DNA of 64,000 bases from Ruminococcus sp. (GCA_015066925.1 SVNL01000001.1:1-64000), one strand, 5' to 3'; counted from the first letter of the stretch, positions 9,472 to 19,249 are shown. The notes: generated by a model from the sequence alone, not told the origin. Numbers and translations: made by a program.

Positions 9472-10255
9472 TATTCAGACGTCCTTTCTGCATACTTTCT
9501 TTTTCGATGTCAATACGTTCGAGAACGATTTCCTTTTCAACCTCACGGAAGCCTATTTCGAGATAATAGCTAACTCTTATATCAAGAGCAAGAAGATAGG
9601 CTCTTTTATTGAACTGGTGCAGAAACGCTGCAAGCCATTTAAGGAAATCTCTTGCATATCCACTTCCGCGTGATTCAATTTTAGTTGCGACTTGTCCGAT
9701 AAGTACGGTATTTTCTATATCAAACACAATAGAAGCTGTTGTACATTCCTTATAGGTGAATACTCTGCTTACACCGTGGCGGCATCTGTGAGATGTATCT
9801 GTAATCCACAAGCCATAGTCGGCAATGTTCGGAAATCCTTCGCTTAAAATTTTATATACATCGTCAAGGTCAGGATTGAAATTTACAAATTGCTCATTGA
9901 ATTCTGCGGTTTTCTCATCAGGAAGCATTTCAAAAACAGTTCTGTTAAGAACCTGATAATTGTCAATTGAAAGCTTTTTGAGAATTTGCTGAGAGCCTTC
10001 TATACGGAAAGGTATATTCATCTGTATAAACGATAAAATTTCGTCAGTCGGCAAATCGTAATCGCTGCAGATAATCAATGTAGAATTAATCATAAACATA
10101 AAGCCGCAGCCGATATCGTATTCAAGCTTATAGAAGCGGCAGAAATCGTAATCTGTGCCATAGGCTTTAAGATAAGACAGTATTTTTTTTCCGCTTAATG
10201 TTTTGACAAGCATATCGCGGTCTAAGTCATTCTGATTATCAATTAAACGTATCAT
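9452..10255 (-). CDS. GNAT-family N-acetyltransferase
   Basis: C-terminal VLIGQVATKIESRGSGYARDFLKWLAAFL...YYLEIGFREVEK. Confidence 0.75.
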   Translation of the reverse strand: MIRLIDNQNDLDRDMLVKTLSGKKILSYLKAYGTDYDFCRFYKLEYDIGCGFMFMINSTLIICSDYDLPTDEILSFIQMNIPFRIEGSQQILKKLSIDNYQVLNRTVFEMLPDEKTAEFNEQFVNFNPDLDDVYKILSEGFPNIADYGLWITDTSHRCRHGVSRVFTYKECTTASIVFDIENTVLIGQVATKIESRGSGYARDFLKWLAAFLHQFNKRAYLLALDIRVSYYLEIGFREVEKEIVLERIDIEKESMQKGRLNNESELK

Positions 10256-11271
10256 TAATCAAGCACCTTTTTCATCAATGCTTTTACAAGCGAATAAGTG
10301 TCGTTATAATCCTTTGCTGAAATTACACAGGATGGTGAATGAAGGTATCTGCAAGGAAGTGAAACGGCGATTGTTCTGACACCGCTTCCGCTTATATGAA
10401 TTGCTCCGCTGTCGTTTCCGCCTGCAATCATAGATTTGGTCTGACAGGGAATATTAATTTCGTCTGCAAGGCTGAAAGCTGTTTTAAACAGTTCTCTATC
10501 ATACATTGTAGATCTGTCCATAAATGATACAACAGGGCCTTTTCCAACCTCGCATACCCTATCTGCCCCACAAGCTCCGTCGATATCAGCGGCAGTTGTA
10601 GTTTCAATTACAATTGCAATATCGGGTGAAACAGTATAAGCGGAAACAGTAGCACCTCTGAGACCGATTTCCTCCTGAACATTAAATATAAACCATGTAT
10701 CGTATTCAGGCTCTTCTTCTATGAGAGAGAGCATAATTGCACAGCCTGCTCTGTCGTCGATTGCCTTTGATTTAATTCTGTTATCGCCGAATTCGATATA
10801 TTCCGAGTCAAAGTAAACGTAATCCCCGATATTCACATATTTTTCGGCATCTTTTTTATCAGCAGCACCGAAATCTATATACAGGTCAGATATTTCAGGA
10901 GCTTCATCACGTTGTTTTGCTGAAAGCTTATGAACAGCTTTTGAGCCTACAACACCATTTAAGCCGTCAGAGCCTATTTTCACTTTTTTTCCGATGATAA
11001 CCGCAGAATCAATTCCTCCGACAGCATCAAAAGTAAGAGTTCCGTCATTTCTTACCGAAGTAACAATAAGTCCGACTTCGTCCATGTGAGCAGAAATCAT
11101 AAGCTTTTTATCAGCAGTTTTTCTGCCCTTTCTGCAAGCGATAATGTTTCCGAGATTATCGACAGAATATGTGCAGATATTTTTTATTTTATCTATAATA
11201 TAGCTTCTCACATTTTCTTCATTGCCCGAAACACCGTTCAGAAGGCATAATTCCTTGAGATAATCGTTCAT
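10255..11271 (-). CDS. M42-family metallopeptidase
   Basis: ISAHMDEVGLIV, KAIDDRAG, FNVQEEIGLRGA, RYLHSPSCVI. Confidence 0.92.
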   Translation of the reverse strand: MNDYLKELCLLNGVSGNEENVRSYIIDKIKNICTYSVDNLGNIIACRKGRKTADKKLMISAHMDEVGLIVTSVRNDGTLTFDAVGGIDSAVIIGKKVKIGSDGLNGVVGSKAVHKLSAKQRDEAPEISDLYIDFGAADKKDAEKYVNIGDYVYFDSEYIEFGDNRIKSKAIDDRAGCAIMLSLIEEEPEYDTWFIFNVQEEIGLRGATVSAYTVSPDIAIVIETTTAADIDGACGADRVCEVGKGPVVSFMDRSTMYDRELFKTAFSLADEINIPCQTKSMIAGGNDSGAIHISGSGVRTIAVSLPCRYLHSPSCVISAKDYNDTYSLVKALMKKVLD

Positions 11272-12284
11272 TATTGAACCTCCTTAAGATATTGAGCAAT
11301 CAGCTTTCCTGTAAGTTCAACGTCTTTAACGTCGATAACCTCAACGGGAGTATGCATATATCTTAGCGGAATTGACACCGTACATGCTTTTACACCGTTT
11401 CGGCTTACTGAAAATCTATCGGCATTTGTTGAAGTTAGTCCACTCATAACCTCAAGCTGATATGGAATATCATTGTTTTTAGCTGTATTTATAAGGGCGT
11501 CGGAGATCTCTTTTGAAAGTGACGGAGAAATACCAATCATAGCGCCTTCCGAGAGCTTTCCGCATTCGTGTTCGGTATCACCGCAGGTATATCCGAAGCT
11601 TACGTCAACAGCAAGGGCTATATCAGGATTGATTTCATAGCAAGCTATTTTTGCACCTCTTTCACCAAGCTCCTCCTGTGCAGAGAAGAGAACTGTTACG
11701 TTGCAGTTAAGAGAAGTATCTTTCAGCAGTTCAAGTGCATAAAGAATTGAAGCGATACCGCATCTGTCATCAAGTGCGGAAGCGGTAATTCTATCGTTTA
11801 TAAGCTCTGTATAGACGGTATCGAATGTAACCATATCTCCCTGCATAACGATTTTTTCAAGTTCGTTTTTTGAATAGCCTGTATCAATTGCAACATCTTC
11901 AATTTTAAGGACAGATGATTTACCTTTAGTAAGATGCGGCGGAACAGAACATATAACACCTTTAATCTGTTTTGAGCAGTGAATTGTAACTTGCTGAGCA
12001 GGCAGAAGTCGGCGATCAAGTCCGCCTACATTGCCGATTTTAATAAATCCCTCATCAGTGATATAGGTAACAATCATACCTACCTGGTCAATATGTGCGT
12101 CAAGAAGAATATGAGGACGATTATCGCTGAATGAACCGAATTTGCCTATGACATTGCCATTTTTTATATAAGCGTCAGGACAGTATTCTTTAAGCAGTGC
12201 GAGTGCAGTTTCACAAACGCAGTTTTCGTTACCTGAAATTCCTTTTGAATTAACAAGATTTTTGATTACAGCTTTTATATTCAT
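11271..12284 (-). CDS. M42-family metallopeptidase (second copy)
   Basis: LDAHIDQVGMIV, SALDDRCG, FSAQEELGERGA, RYMHTPVEVID. Confidence 0.92.
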   Translation of the reverse strand: MNIKAVIKNLVNSKGISGNENCVCETALALLKEYCPDAYIKNGNVIGKFGSFSDNRPHILLDAHIDQVGMIVTYITDEGFIKIGNVGGLDRRLLPAQQVTIHCSKQIKGVICSVPPHLTKGKSSVLKIEDVAIDTGYSKNELEKIVMQGDMVTFDTVYTELINDRITASALDDRCGIASILYALELLKDTSLNCNVTVLFSAQEELGERGAKIACYEINPDIALAVDVSFGYTCGDTEHECGKLSEGAMIGISPSLSKEISDALINTAKNNDIPYQLEVMSGLTSTNADRFSVSRNGVKACTVSIPLRYMHTPVEVIDVKDVELTGKLIAQYLKEVQ

Positions 12285-12287
12285 ATA

Positions 12288-13676
12288 TTATAAATCCTTT
12301 ACGATGTTTTTATAATGTATTCCTCTTGCTTCGAAATTAGGATAAAGGTCGAAGCTTGCACATGCAGGGGAGAGGGTGACTACATCACCGTTAACGGCTA
12401 TTTCCTTTGCTTTAGCCACAGCCTCCTCCATAGATGAAACGTGGTGGATTTTAATATTTTCCGGGCTGTAAGCGGCAGAAGCTGTAACAGCCTTTTCGAT
12501 TTTATCAGCAGTAACTCCCATAAGAATAAGGTGCTTTACTTTATTGCATACGGTTTCAGCCATAGGTTCAAACGGTATTTTTTTATCATATCCGCCTGCA
12601 ATAACAATAAGCTTCTGATTGAATGAGTTAAGTCCTGCAAGAACACGGGTAGGGCTTGTAGCGATGCTGTCGTTGTAATATTTAACACCGTCAAGCTCTC
12701 TTACGAATTCTATTCTGTGTTCAACTCCACCGAATTCCTTGGCTACATATCTGATGTCGTCGATACTTACTTCTCCCCATGCGGCAGTAATAGCTGTAAG
12801 GTAGTTTTCTACGTTGTGTATTCCGGGAATTCTGATATCTTCCGCATTTACAATTTCAGTAATTTTTCCGTAGTCGTTGTAGCAGAGGACGTTGTTTTCG
12901 TTCAGAAATGCACCACATTGCGGAATTGATTTTCTTGAAAATTTAACAAGCTTTCCTCTTACGATATCCGAAAGATTATTGGTAAGCTCGTTATCAAGAT
13001 TGAGGACTGTTTTTGAAAAAGCATTCTGGTGGAGAATAAGGTTTTTCTTAGAGTCGATATATTCCTCCATAGTACCGTGAACGTCAAGATGATTAGGAGC
13101 GATATTTGTAATAACGGCAACATCAGGGGAATTACGCATAGAAATAAGCTGGAAGCTTGAAAGCTCAACAACAGCAACGTCATTTTCATCAATTTCTTCG
13201 ATAATTGGCAGAAGAGCTCTACCGATATTACCGCCCTTGTGTACTTTTTTTCCTGCCTTAGAGAGAAATTCCGAAATAAGAGTAGTAGTTGTGGTTTTGC
13301 CGTCAGAGCCTGTAACTGCATAGATTTTGCATGGGCAGAGGTCGAAGAAAACTTCCATTTCAGAAGTAATCACAACACCTTTTTCACGTGCGGATTTTAA
13401 AGCGGGATTATTGAAATACATACCCGGTGAACGGAATACAATATCAAAATCAGTAAGCGAATCGAGATACTTTTCGCCCATGATATATTTTGCACCAAGA
13501 TTTTCAAGCTCGTAATAAAGCTCACCCATTTGCTCGGGAGATTTTCTGTCGCAGATAGTTACGTCAAAGCCTTTTGAAAGAAAAAGACGTATAATATTTG
13601 TATTGGTAACACCTGTACCTATAAAAGCGATTTTTTTATTTTTAATCTGATTAAAGAAAATTTCGATTTTAGTCAT
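12288..13676 (-). CDS. murD: UDP-N-acetylmuramoyl-L-alanine--D-glutamate ligase
   Basis: AVTGSDGKTTTTTLISE, NIAPNHLDVHG, VEHRIEFVRELDGVKYYNDSIATSP, LSPACASFDLYPNFEARG. Confidence 0.96.
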   Translation of the reverse strand: MTKIEIFFNQIKNKKIAFIGTGVTNTNIIRLFLSKGFDVTICDRKSPEQMGELYYELENLGAKYIMGEKYLDSLTDFDIVFRSPGMYFNNPALKSAREKGVVITSEMEVFFDLCPCKIYAVTGSDGKTTTTTLISEFLSKAGKKVHKGGNIGRALLPIIEEIDENDVAVVELSSFQLISMRNSPDVAVITNIAPNHLDVHGTMEEYIDSKKNLILHQNAFSKTVLNLDNELTNNLSDIVRGKLVKFSRKSIPQCGAFLNENNVLCYNDYGKITEIVNAEDIRIPGIHNVENYLTAITAAWGEVSIDDIRYVAKEFGGVEHRIEFVRELDGVKYYNDSIATSPTRVLAGLNSFNQKLIVIAGGYDKKIPFEPMAETVCNKVKHLILMGVTADKIEKAVTASAAYSPENIKIHHVSSMEEAVAKAKEIAVNGDVVTLSPACASFDLYPNFEARGIHYKNIVKDL

Positions 13677-14013
13677 AACAAACTCCATTCATAATTAAAA
13701 TGTCGCAGAAATAATATGAGGCATTGCATTAAATTCCAAATTACATTATATCAAAAATCGGTAAATATTGCAAGAGAATAAATGGTTTAGCAGGGAATAT
13801 ATCCGAATTATTGTGATAAATATGCAAATTAGAAGATATTGTGGATTATTTTCCTCTTTATATAATTGGATTTTGAGGAAGAATAGTTTTGTTGATAATA
13901 ATTGTTTTAAGTAAAAATGTGAAAATTTTTCTGTATACTATAAATCTGTTGTGCAAAATTATCAAATAAAATATGGTATATATATAAATAATTTATGAAA
14001 TTTCGGCAAGTTC

Positions 14014-14042
14014 TTGACTAACCTCTTTTTGAAGTTTATAAT
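14014..14042 (+). promoter_or_regulatory. sigma-A type promoter TTGACT-17-TATAAT upstream of glgA
   Basis: TTGACT 14014-14019, TATAAT 14037-14042, 17-bp spacer. Confidence 0.8.
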
Positions 14043-14098
14043 AGTATATATATAGTTCGGAAAATAAAGTCATCTTTGTGACAGATAGGAGTAAAAGA

Positions 14099-15553
14099 AT
14101 GAAAAAAATATTATTTGCGTCATCTGAATGTGTGCCTTTTGTAAAAACAGGCGGACTCGCTGACGTTGTCGGTGCACTTCCTCAGTATCTTGATAAAGAC
14201 GAATTTGATGTAAGAGTTATTATGCCATATTATACCTGTATTCCTGAAAAGTACAGAAATGAATTCAAGTATAATCATCATTTCTATATGGACTACGGTA
14301 TGAGAATCGTCGGAACTCATGTCGGAATTATGGAGTATGAATATAAGGGAATAAAATTTTATTTTGTTGACAATGAATATTATTTCAAAAGTGCAACTCC
14401 GTATACATCTGATTTGAAATGGGATATCGAACGCTTTACTTTCTTTTCAAAAGCAGTTCTTGCTATAATGCCTGTAATTGATTTCAAGCCTGATATCATA
14501 CATTGTCATGACTGGCAGACAGGTCTTATTCCTGTTTTTCTGAAATCAACCTTTGCGTCTAATCCATTCTATAACGATACAAAAACAATTATGACTATTC
14601 ATAATCTTAAATTTCAGGGTACATGGGATATTGATACCTTTAAATTCAATACCGCACTTCCTGATTATATGTTTACACCTGACAAGCTTGAATATAAGCG
14701 TGATGCAAATATGCTTAAAGGCGGACTTGTTTATGCAGACTATATTACAACTGTAAGTGAAACATATGCTGATGAGATTAAATATCCGTTCTTTGGTGAA
14801 GGTCTTGACGGACTTCTTCGTGCAAGAAAAATGTCACTCAGAGGTATTCTCAACGGCATAGATTATAATCTCTTTAATCCTCAGGAAGATGTTCAGATTT
14901 TCAAGCAGTATAATGTGAAAAATGTAAAATCGGGTAAAGCGGCAAATAAAACAGCTCTCCAGCATGAGCTTGGATTGCCTGTAGATAAGAAGAAATTTAT
15001 GATTGCCATTATTTCTCGTCTTACCGACCAGAAGGGGCTTGACCTTGTTAATTATGCAATAGAGCGTATTATTGATCCTTATACACAGATTGTTGTTATA
15101 GGTACAGGTGATGAAAGATACGAGAATATGTTCAAGCATTATCGTTGGAAGTATCCTGAATGTGTATCAGCAAATATATTATATTCAGATGGACTTGCCA
15201 GAAAGCTCTATGCAGCCGCAGATTCAATTCTCGTACCGTCCTTGTTTGAGCCATGCGGTCTTACACAGCTTATGGCGTTCAGATATGGTACAATTCCGAT
15301 TGTCCGTGAAACAGGTGGACTGAAGGATACTGTTGAACCTTATGATGAATTCAGAAACACAGGTACGGGCTTCTCGTTTGCAAATTATAATGCAGAAGAA
15401 ATGCTCAGCGTAATAAATTATGCTAAGAAGATTTACTTCGAAAGACCTGCAGACTGGGATAAGATGGTTACAAGAGGAATGAAACAGGATTTCTCATGGA
15501 ACAGTTCCGCAAAGCAGTATGAAGGCTTATATAACTGGATGATTAACTGGTAA
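14099..15553 (+). CDS. glgA: glycogen synthase (ADP-glucose type, GT5)
   Basis: MKKILFASSECVPFVKTGGLADVVGALP; FEPCGLTQLMAFRYGTIPIVRETGGLKDTV. Confidence 0.95.
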   Translation: MKKILFASSECVPFVKTGGLADVVGALPQYLDKDEFDVRVIMPYYTCIPEKYRNEFKYNHHFYMDYGMRIVGTHVGIMEYEYKGIKFYFVDNEYYFKSATPYTSDLKWDIERFTFFSKAVLAIMPVIDFKPDIIHCHDWQTGLIPVFLKSTFASNPFYNDTKTIMTIHNLKFQGTWDIDTFKFNTALPDYMFTPDKLEYKRDANMLKGGLVYADYITTVSETYADEIKYPFFGEGLDGLLRARKMSLRGILNGIDYNLFNPQEDVQIFKQYNVKNVKSGKAANKTALQHELGLPVDKKKFMIAIISRLTDQKGLDLVNYAIERIIDPYTQIVVIGTGDERYENMFKHYRWKYPECVSANILYSDGLARKLYAAADSILVPSLFEPCGLTQLMAFRYGTIPIVRETGGLKDTVEPYDEFRNTGTGFSFANYNAEEMLSVINYAKKIYFERPADWDKMVTRGMKQDFSWNSSAKQYEGLYNWMINW

Positions 15554-15570
15554 AAATAAAACAGATGAAA

Positions 15571-15608
15571 AGCGATGTCTTTAAAATATCAAAGGCATCG
15601 CCTTTTTA
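15571..15608 (+). terminator. terminator after glgA
   Basis: GCGATGTCTTT...AAAGGCATCGC followed by CTTTTTATTT. Confidence 0.8.
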
Positions 15609-15719
15609 TTTAAAAATTAATATTTGTACTCTATTACAGATTTTCGTCATATATATTTATTATCTACCGAAATTCAAAATGAAAATCGGTGAAAAGCGAA
15701 AATGTATTGGAGTGAGAGA

Positions 15720-15989
15720 ATGAAAAGTCAGCCAGGCAAGCGTGCTGTAGAGCTTGGACAGTTTATACTTGATAATAAATCTACTGTCAGAGCAACAGCA
15801 AAGCAGTTCGGAATAAGTAAAAGTACGGTACATAAGGACGTAAGTGAAAGACTATCTGAAATTAATCCCGAGCTTTATGTACAGGTAAAAAATATTCTGG
15901 AAATCAATAAGCGAGAGCGTCATATCCGAGGCGGAATGGCAACGAAAATAAAATATCAGGAGCTTGCAAGACAAAGGATAAAAAAATAG
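15720..15989 (+). CDS. spoIIID: sporulation transcriptional regulator SpoIIID
   Basis: GISKSTVHKDVSERLSEINPELY and ERHIRGGMATKIKY match SpoIIID. Confidence 0.92.
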   Translation: MKSQPGKRAVELGQFILDNKSTVRATAKQFGISKSTVHKDVSERLSEINPELYVQVKNILEINKRERHIRGGMATKIKYQELARQRIKK

Positions 15990-16013
15990 TGCTTATTTTA
16001 TATAATAAGCACT
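15988..16013 (+). terminator. hairpin AGTGCTTATT-N6-AATAAGCACT after spoIIID
   Basis: 10-bp perfect inverted repeat overlapping the stop codon; no clear T tract. Confidence 0.5.
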
Positions 16014-16024
16014 GATCTATATAA

Positions 16025-16110
16025 AAGCAGTGGAAGAATATAAGCGTTTTTAAAGCTATTCAAGGGCAGCAGCCACTATAAAAACGAGAGTCTATATTAC
16101 TCCACTGCTT
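16025..16110. other. long interrupted hairpin, candidate structured RNA or palindromic element
   Basis: AAGCAGTGGA (16025-16034) pairs with TCCACTGCTT (16101-16110); inner AATATA/TATATT and CGTTTTTA/TAAAAACG helices; apical loop contains GGC-AGCA-GCC. Confidence 0.5.
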
Positions 16111-16312
16111 ATACTATTTTATGCAGAAATTTTCAATATGCAACAAGAAAATAATGTTTATTTTTAATGTGAGAGTATTATTTGTAATTTTGTAGCTTTT
16201 ATGTAATAAGAAAAATAAAATTGTAAGACTTTGTTTCTTGTTTGTTTTGATATTGGAATTAATCTGTTATTGCAAAATAAAAAAATAATAGTATAATATT
16301 AGATAAGGAACG

Positions 16313-16339
16313 AACAAAAAAGCGACCCGAAGGCCGCTT
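16313..16339 (-). terminator. Rho-independent terminator of the oligopeptide-binding protein gene
   Basis: Minus strand AGCGGCC-TTCG-GGTCGCT-TTTTTGTT. Confidence 0.88.
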
Positions 16340-16352
16340 GAATAAGCATTAT

Positions 16353-17993
16353 TTAATTGTAGTGCTTAGCGTTCTGATAATTGACAGCTCCGGAAAATGC
16401 ATCGTAAACCACATCCTCATTTTCCTTTTTTATCACCAGATAGGTGTTTTTATAAAAAATGGGAATAAAGCAGTTTTCGTCAAGTATCTGTTTTTCGATA
16501 CTGCTGAACCTCTCTACATATTCAGACGAATTATCAATGCGGTCAAGCTGATTTATAGCTTGGCTGCATTGTGCTGTCATGGGAACATAAGGACATTCAT
16601 CAAGCTTTTTCAAAAAAGCTACACCGCTGTTATAGTCAGCTGTTGCGGGATAGAGAGCGATAGAGTAATCTCCTTCTTCAAGGCGTGAATAGAATTCATT
16701 GTCAGAAACCTCTTCTATACCGATATAGTAGCCAAAAAGTTCCTGCCATTGCTGTGAAAGAATATGCAGGTATTTAGAGTTAAGGGAGCTTGTTGATACA
16801 AGAATTTTTTCAGAGCTTAGGGATTCAACTCCAAGCTCTTTTTTTGCACTGTTAAAGAGCTTTATTGCTTCGTCACTATTATAACAATCAAATGAATTGT
16901 CACTTGCTTGTTCACGATAGCTTTTTCCCATAAGCTTTATGCCGCTTGGAATTATACCGTAAGCGATACTTATATCGCTGTTTATTTCTTTTTCTACTGC
17001 TTTTTTGTCTATAGAACAAGCAAGAGCCCTCTGTAAATTTTTGTTTGAGTAAATTTTATTAGACGGATTGAATATAAGTCCTAATGTAATTGTTTTTTCT
17101 GCGGTATAATAGTATTTGTTTTTATTATAGCTGCTGTCGAAGTTCATAGAAGAAAAACAGTCGGTATTACCTTTTTTGAATGAAGAAATAATATCGTTTT
17201 CTGATTTTTCTATTGAGAAGCTGAGATATGACGGATGAACTGTATTGTTTTCGCTGTTAATGGAATTTCTTTTCATATAGAGTATATTATTCTTTCCATA
17301 TGGGTCGTAAAACCACTGGCGGATAAAAAACGAACCATTTGACATAACAGATTTATCATCAAGACCGTATCTGCCTTTTGTACTGAGGAAAAATTCTTCA
17401 TTACAAGGTTTTGCCGCATTTGTTGTAAGGAGATTTATAAAATCTGCGTTTGCGTATTCAAGAGTAATGATAAGAGTATAATCGTCTGTTGAAGTTACCC
17501 CCTCAAGCTGTGTAGTTGTTCCGTTCAGATGCTTTTCTGCTCCTTTTATGCAGAGGAATTTTTCAGAGTGTGGTGACTGTGTAACGGGGGAGAGGAGTCT
17601 GTTGAAGGCAAAGACATAGTCCTTTGCGGTAACGTTGAAATATTCATCTTCATCGGTTTTATCGTCGTCATTTTTATCGAAGAACCAATAAATATCCTGT
17701 CTGAGTTTAAATGTATAGACAAGTCCGTCAGATGAAACGGTATAGCTTTCAGCTCCGTCACATACTACTGCACCTGTTTCGTCCATTTTGAGTAATCCGC
17801 TGTAAAGGTTTGAGATTACTGTAGCCGAAGAGGCGTCAGATGAATATTGAGGGTCAAGGCTTTGCGGATTATTGAGCAGGCATGAGTTGAACATATAATT
17901 ACTTCCGCTGCCCTTGTTCTCATTTTTTTTGCAGGAAGTTGAAAATGTGGTTAATAATATTAAAGCTGATAAAATAATTGGCTTAATTTTCAA
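16353..17993 (-). CDS. ABC transporter substrate-binding lipoprotein (SBP_bac_5 / OppA family)
   Basis: Signal peptide with lipobox LTTFSTSC; SLDPQYSSDASSATVISNLYSGLLKMDETG; VTAKDYVFAFNRLLSP. Confidence 0.92.
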   Translation of the reverse strand: MKIKPIILSALILLTTFSTSCKKNENKGSGSNYMFNSCLLNNPQSLDPQYSSDASSATVISNLYSGLLKMDETGAVVCDGAESYTVSSDGLVYTFKLRQDIYWFFDKNDDDKTDEDEYFNVTAKDYVFAFNRLLSPVTQSPHSEKFLCIKGAEKHLNGTTTQLEGVTSTDDYTLIITLEYANADFINLLTTNAAKPCNEEFFLSTKGRYGLDDKSVMSNGSFFIRQWFYDPYGKNNILYMKRNSINSENNTVHPSYLSFSIEKSENDIISSFKKGNTDCFSSMNFDSSYNKNKYYYTAEKTITLGLIFNPSNKIYSNKNLQRALACSIDKKAVEKEINSDISIAYGIIPSGIKLMGKSYREQASDNSFDCYNSDEAIKLFNSAKKELGVESLSSEKILVSTSSLNSKYLHILSQQWQELFGYYIGIEEVSDNEFYSRLEEGDYSIALYPATADYNSGVAFLKKLDECPYVPMTAQCSQAINQLDRIDNSSEYVERFSSIEKQILDENCFIPIFYKNTYLVIKKENEDVVYDAFSGAVNYQNAKHYN

Positions 17994-18110
17994 ATTTTTC
18001 TCCTTTAAGATATTGAAAGCGGTTACTGAGTGTAAAAATCAGTAACCGCATTTTTAGCGAATCGGATAAAGGCTTTAAGCCTTGTCCGCTGAATGATTAA
18101 GTTTTAAAGA

Positions 18111-19133
18111 TTACTGTGAAACAGTTATAATAAAACCGTCTACGTTGTTACCGGAAACAGAATAGGTCTTATTTGACGGAACAGGAACATCTGTAACGTT
18201 ATTTACATTTGCCGCAACATAGTAAACCTCATATTGCTGAGTGCCTGAAATAACTTTAAGAGTATTATTGTAATTATATGCTTTAATTGCTTCTATATAC
18301 TCTTCAAGGCAAAGGTTATTTTCTTTCATATATACAGCGTGAGGAATACCTACATATCTGAATATAGCCGTACTTGATTCATCACCTGTATACGCGTCCT
18401 TACCTTCAGGATATCTTAATATAAATCCATAGCTTGCACAATTCTGGTCAATCCATGCATACTGACCTTCAGGCTTATAAACATTTGAGCTTTCGCCCTT
18501 AGGGAATATACCAAGCTTAAAGCTTCTGCCGGTATGATAATCGGAATAACCGCCGGCAATATTAGAAATACCGTTTTTATATTTATCATTCTGAACTTCA
18601 ATAGTTCTATGGCCTGCAATAACTCTAAGGTAATTATTCTGAACAGCTTCGTAATAATTTGACATCATATCATTAATTCTTGCGATAACGTTAACATCAA
18701 GGCTTACGTTCATATCACTTACGCTGTAGCAGTCGTTTCTGTTACTGTAAACGTCAACGAGCTTGATGTCATTTGCAGGGAATTTGTATTCATACTGTGA
18801 GTTAACGAGTACAAGGTCACCGCTGTTGATAAGAGAGTATTCGATAGGTGATGTAGTGTATTCAGTTGCTGTAGCAGGCATAATAGGAGTTTGTCCGCCC
18901 GGATCACCCTGCTGAATATTATTACCCTGATTTGCACCTTGGTTATCGGGAACAGAAGTCTGGTCGATAACAGAAGATGATGGCTTTTTATTATCTTTTT
19001 TATCTTTTTTCTTTGAACAGCTGTTAGCGCATGAAGCGAAAATAAATATTATAACAAGAAAAATCAGACCAACCATAATTAAGCGGTCATAACGAACCCT
19101 GTATCTTTTTCTTCGTCTGTTTCCATTATTCAT
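18111..19133 (-). CDS. VanY/M15-family D-Ala-D-Ala carboxypeptidase-like membrane-anchored protein, metal site degenerate
   Basis: RVIAGHRTIEVQ, GGYSDYHTGRSFKLGIF, WIDQNCASYGFILRYPEGKDAYTG, IFRYVGIPHAVYMKENNLCLEEYIE; N-terminal TM. Confidence 0.8.
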   Translation of the reverse strand: MNNGNRRRKRYRVRYDRLIMVGLIFLVIIFIFASCANSCSKKKDKKDNKKPSSSVIDQTSVPDNQGANQGNNIQQGDPGGQTPIMPATATEYTTSPIEYSLINSGDLVLVNSQYEYKFPANDIKLVDVYSNRNDCYSVSDMNVSLDVNVIARINDMMSNYYEAVQNNYLRVIAGHRTIEVQNDKYKNGISNIAGGYSDYHTGRSFKLGIFPKGESSNVYKPEGQYAWIDQNCASYGFILRYPEGKDAYTGDESSTAIFRYVGIPHAVYMKENNLCLEEYIEAIKAYNYNNTLKVISGTQQYEVYYVAANVNNVTDVPVPSNKTYSVSGNNVDGFIITVSQ

Positions 19134-19220
19134 AACACAAGAAGTCCTTTCGATAAAATAATATTTAATAATGTTTATATTTGAATTGCAAAACTTATTC
19201 TTATACATTATATCATACAA

Positions 19221-19249
19221 AATGTAAAAAGTAAATAACTTTTTACATT
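19221..19249. promoter_or_regulatory. 12-bp palindrome overlapping the putative -35 of the VanY-like gene
   Basis: AATGTAAAAAGT-aaata-ACTTTTTACATT; minus-strand TTTACT-17-TATAAT overlaps it. Confidence 0.45.
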
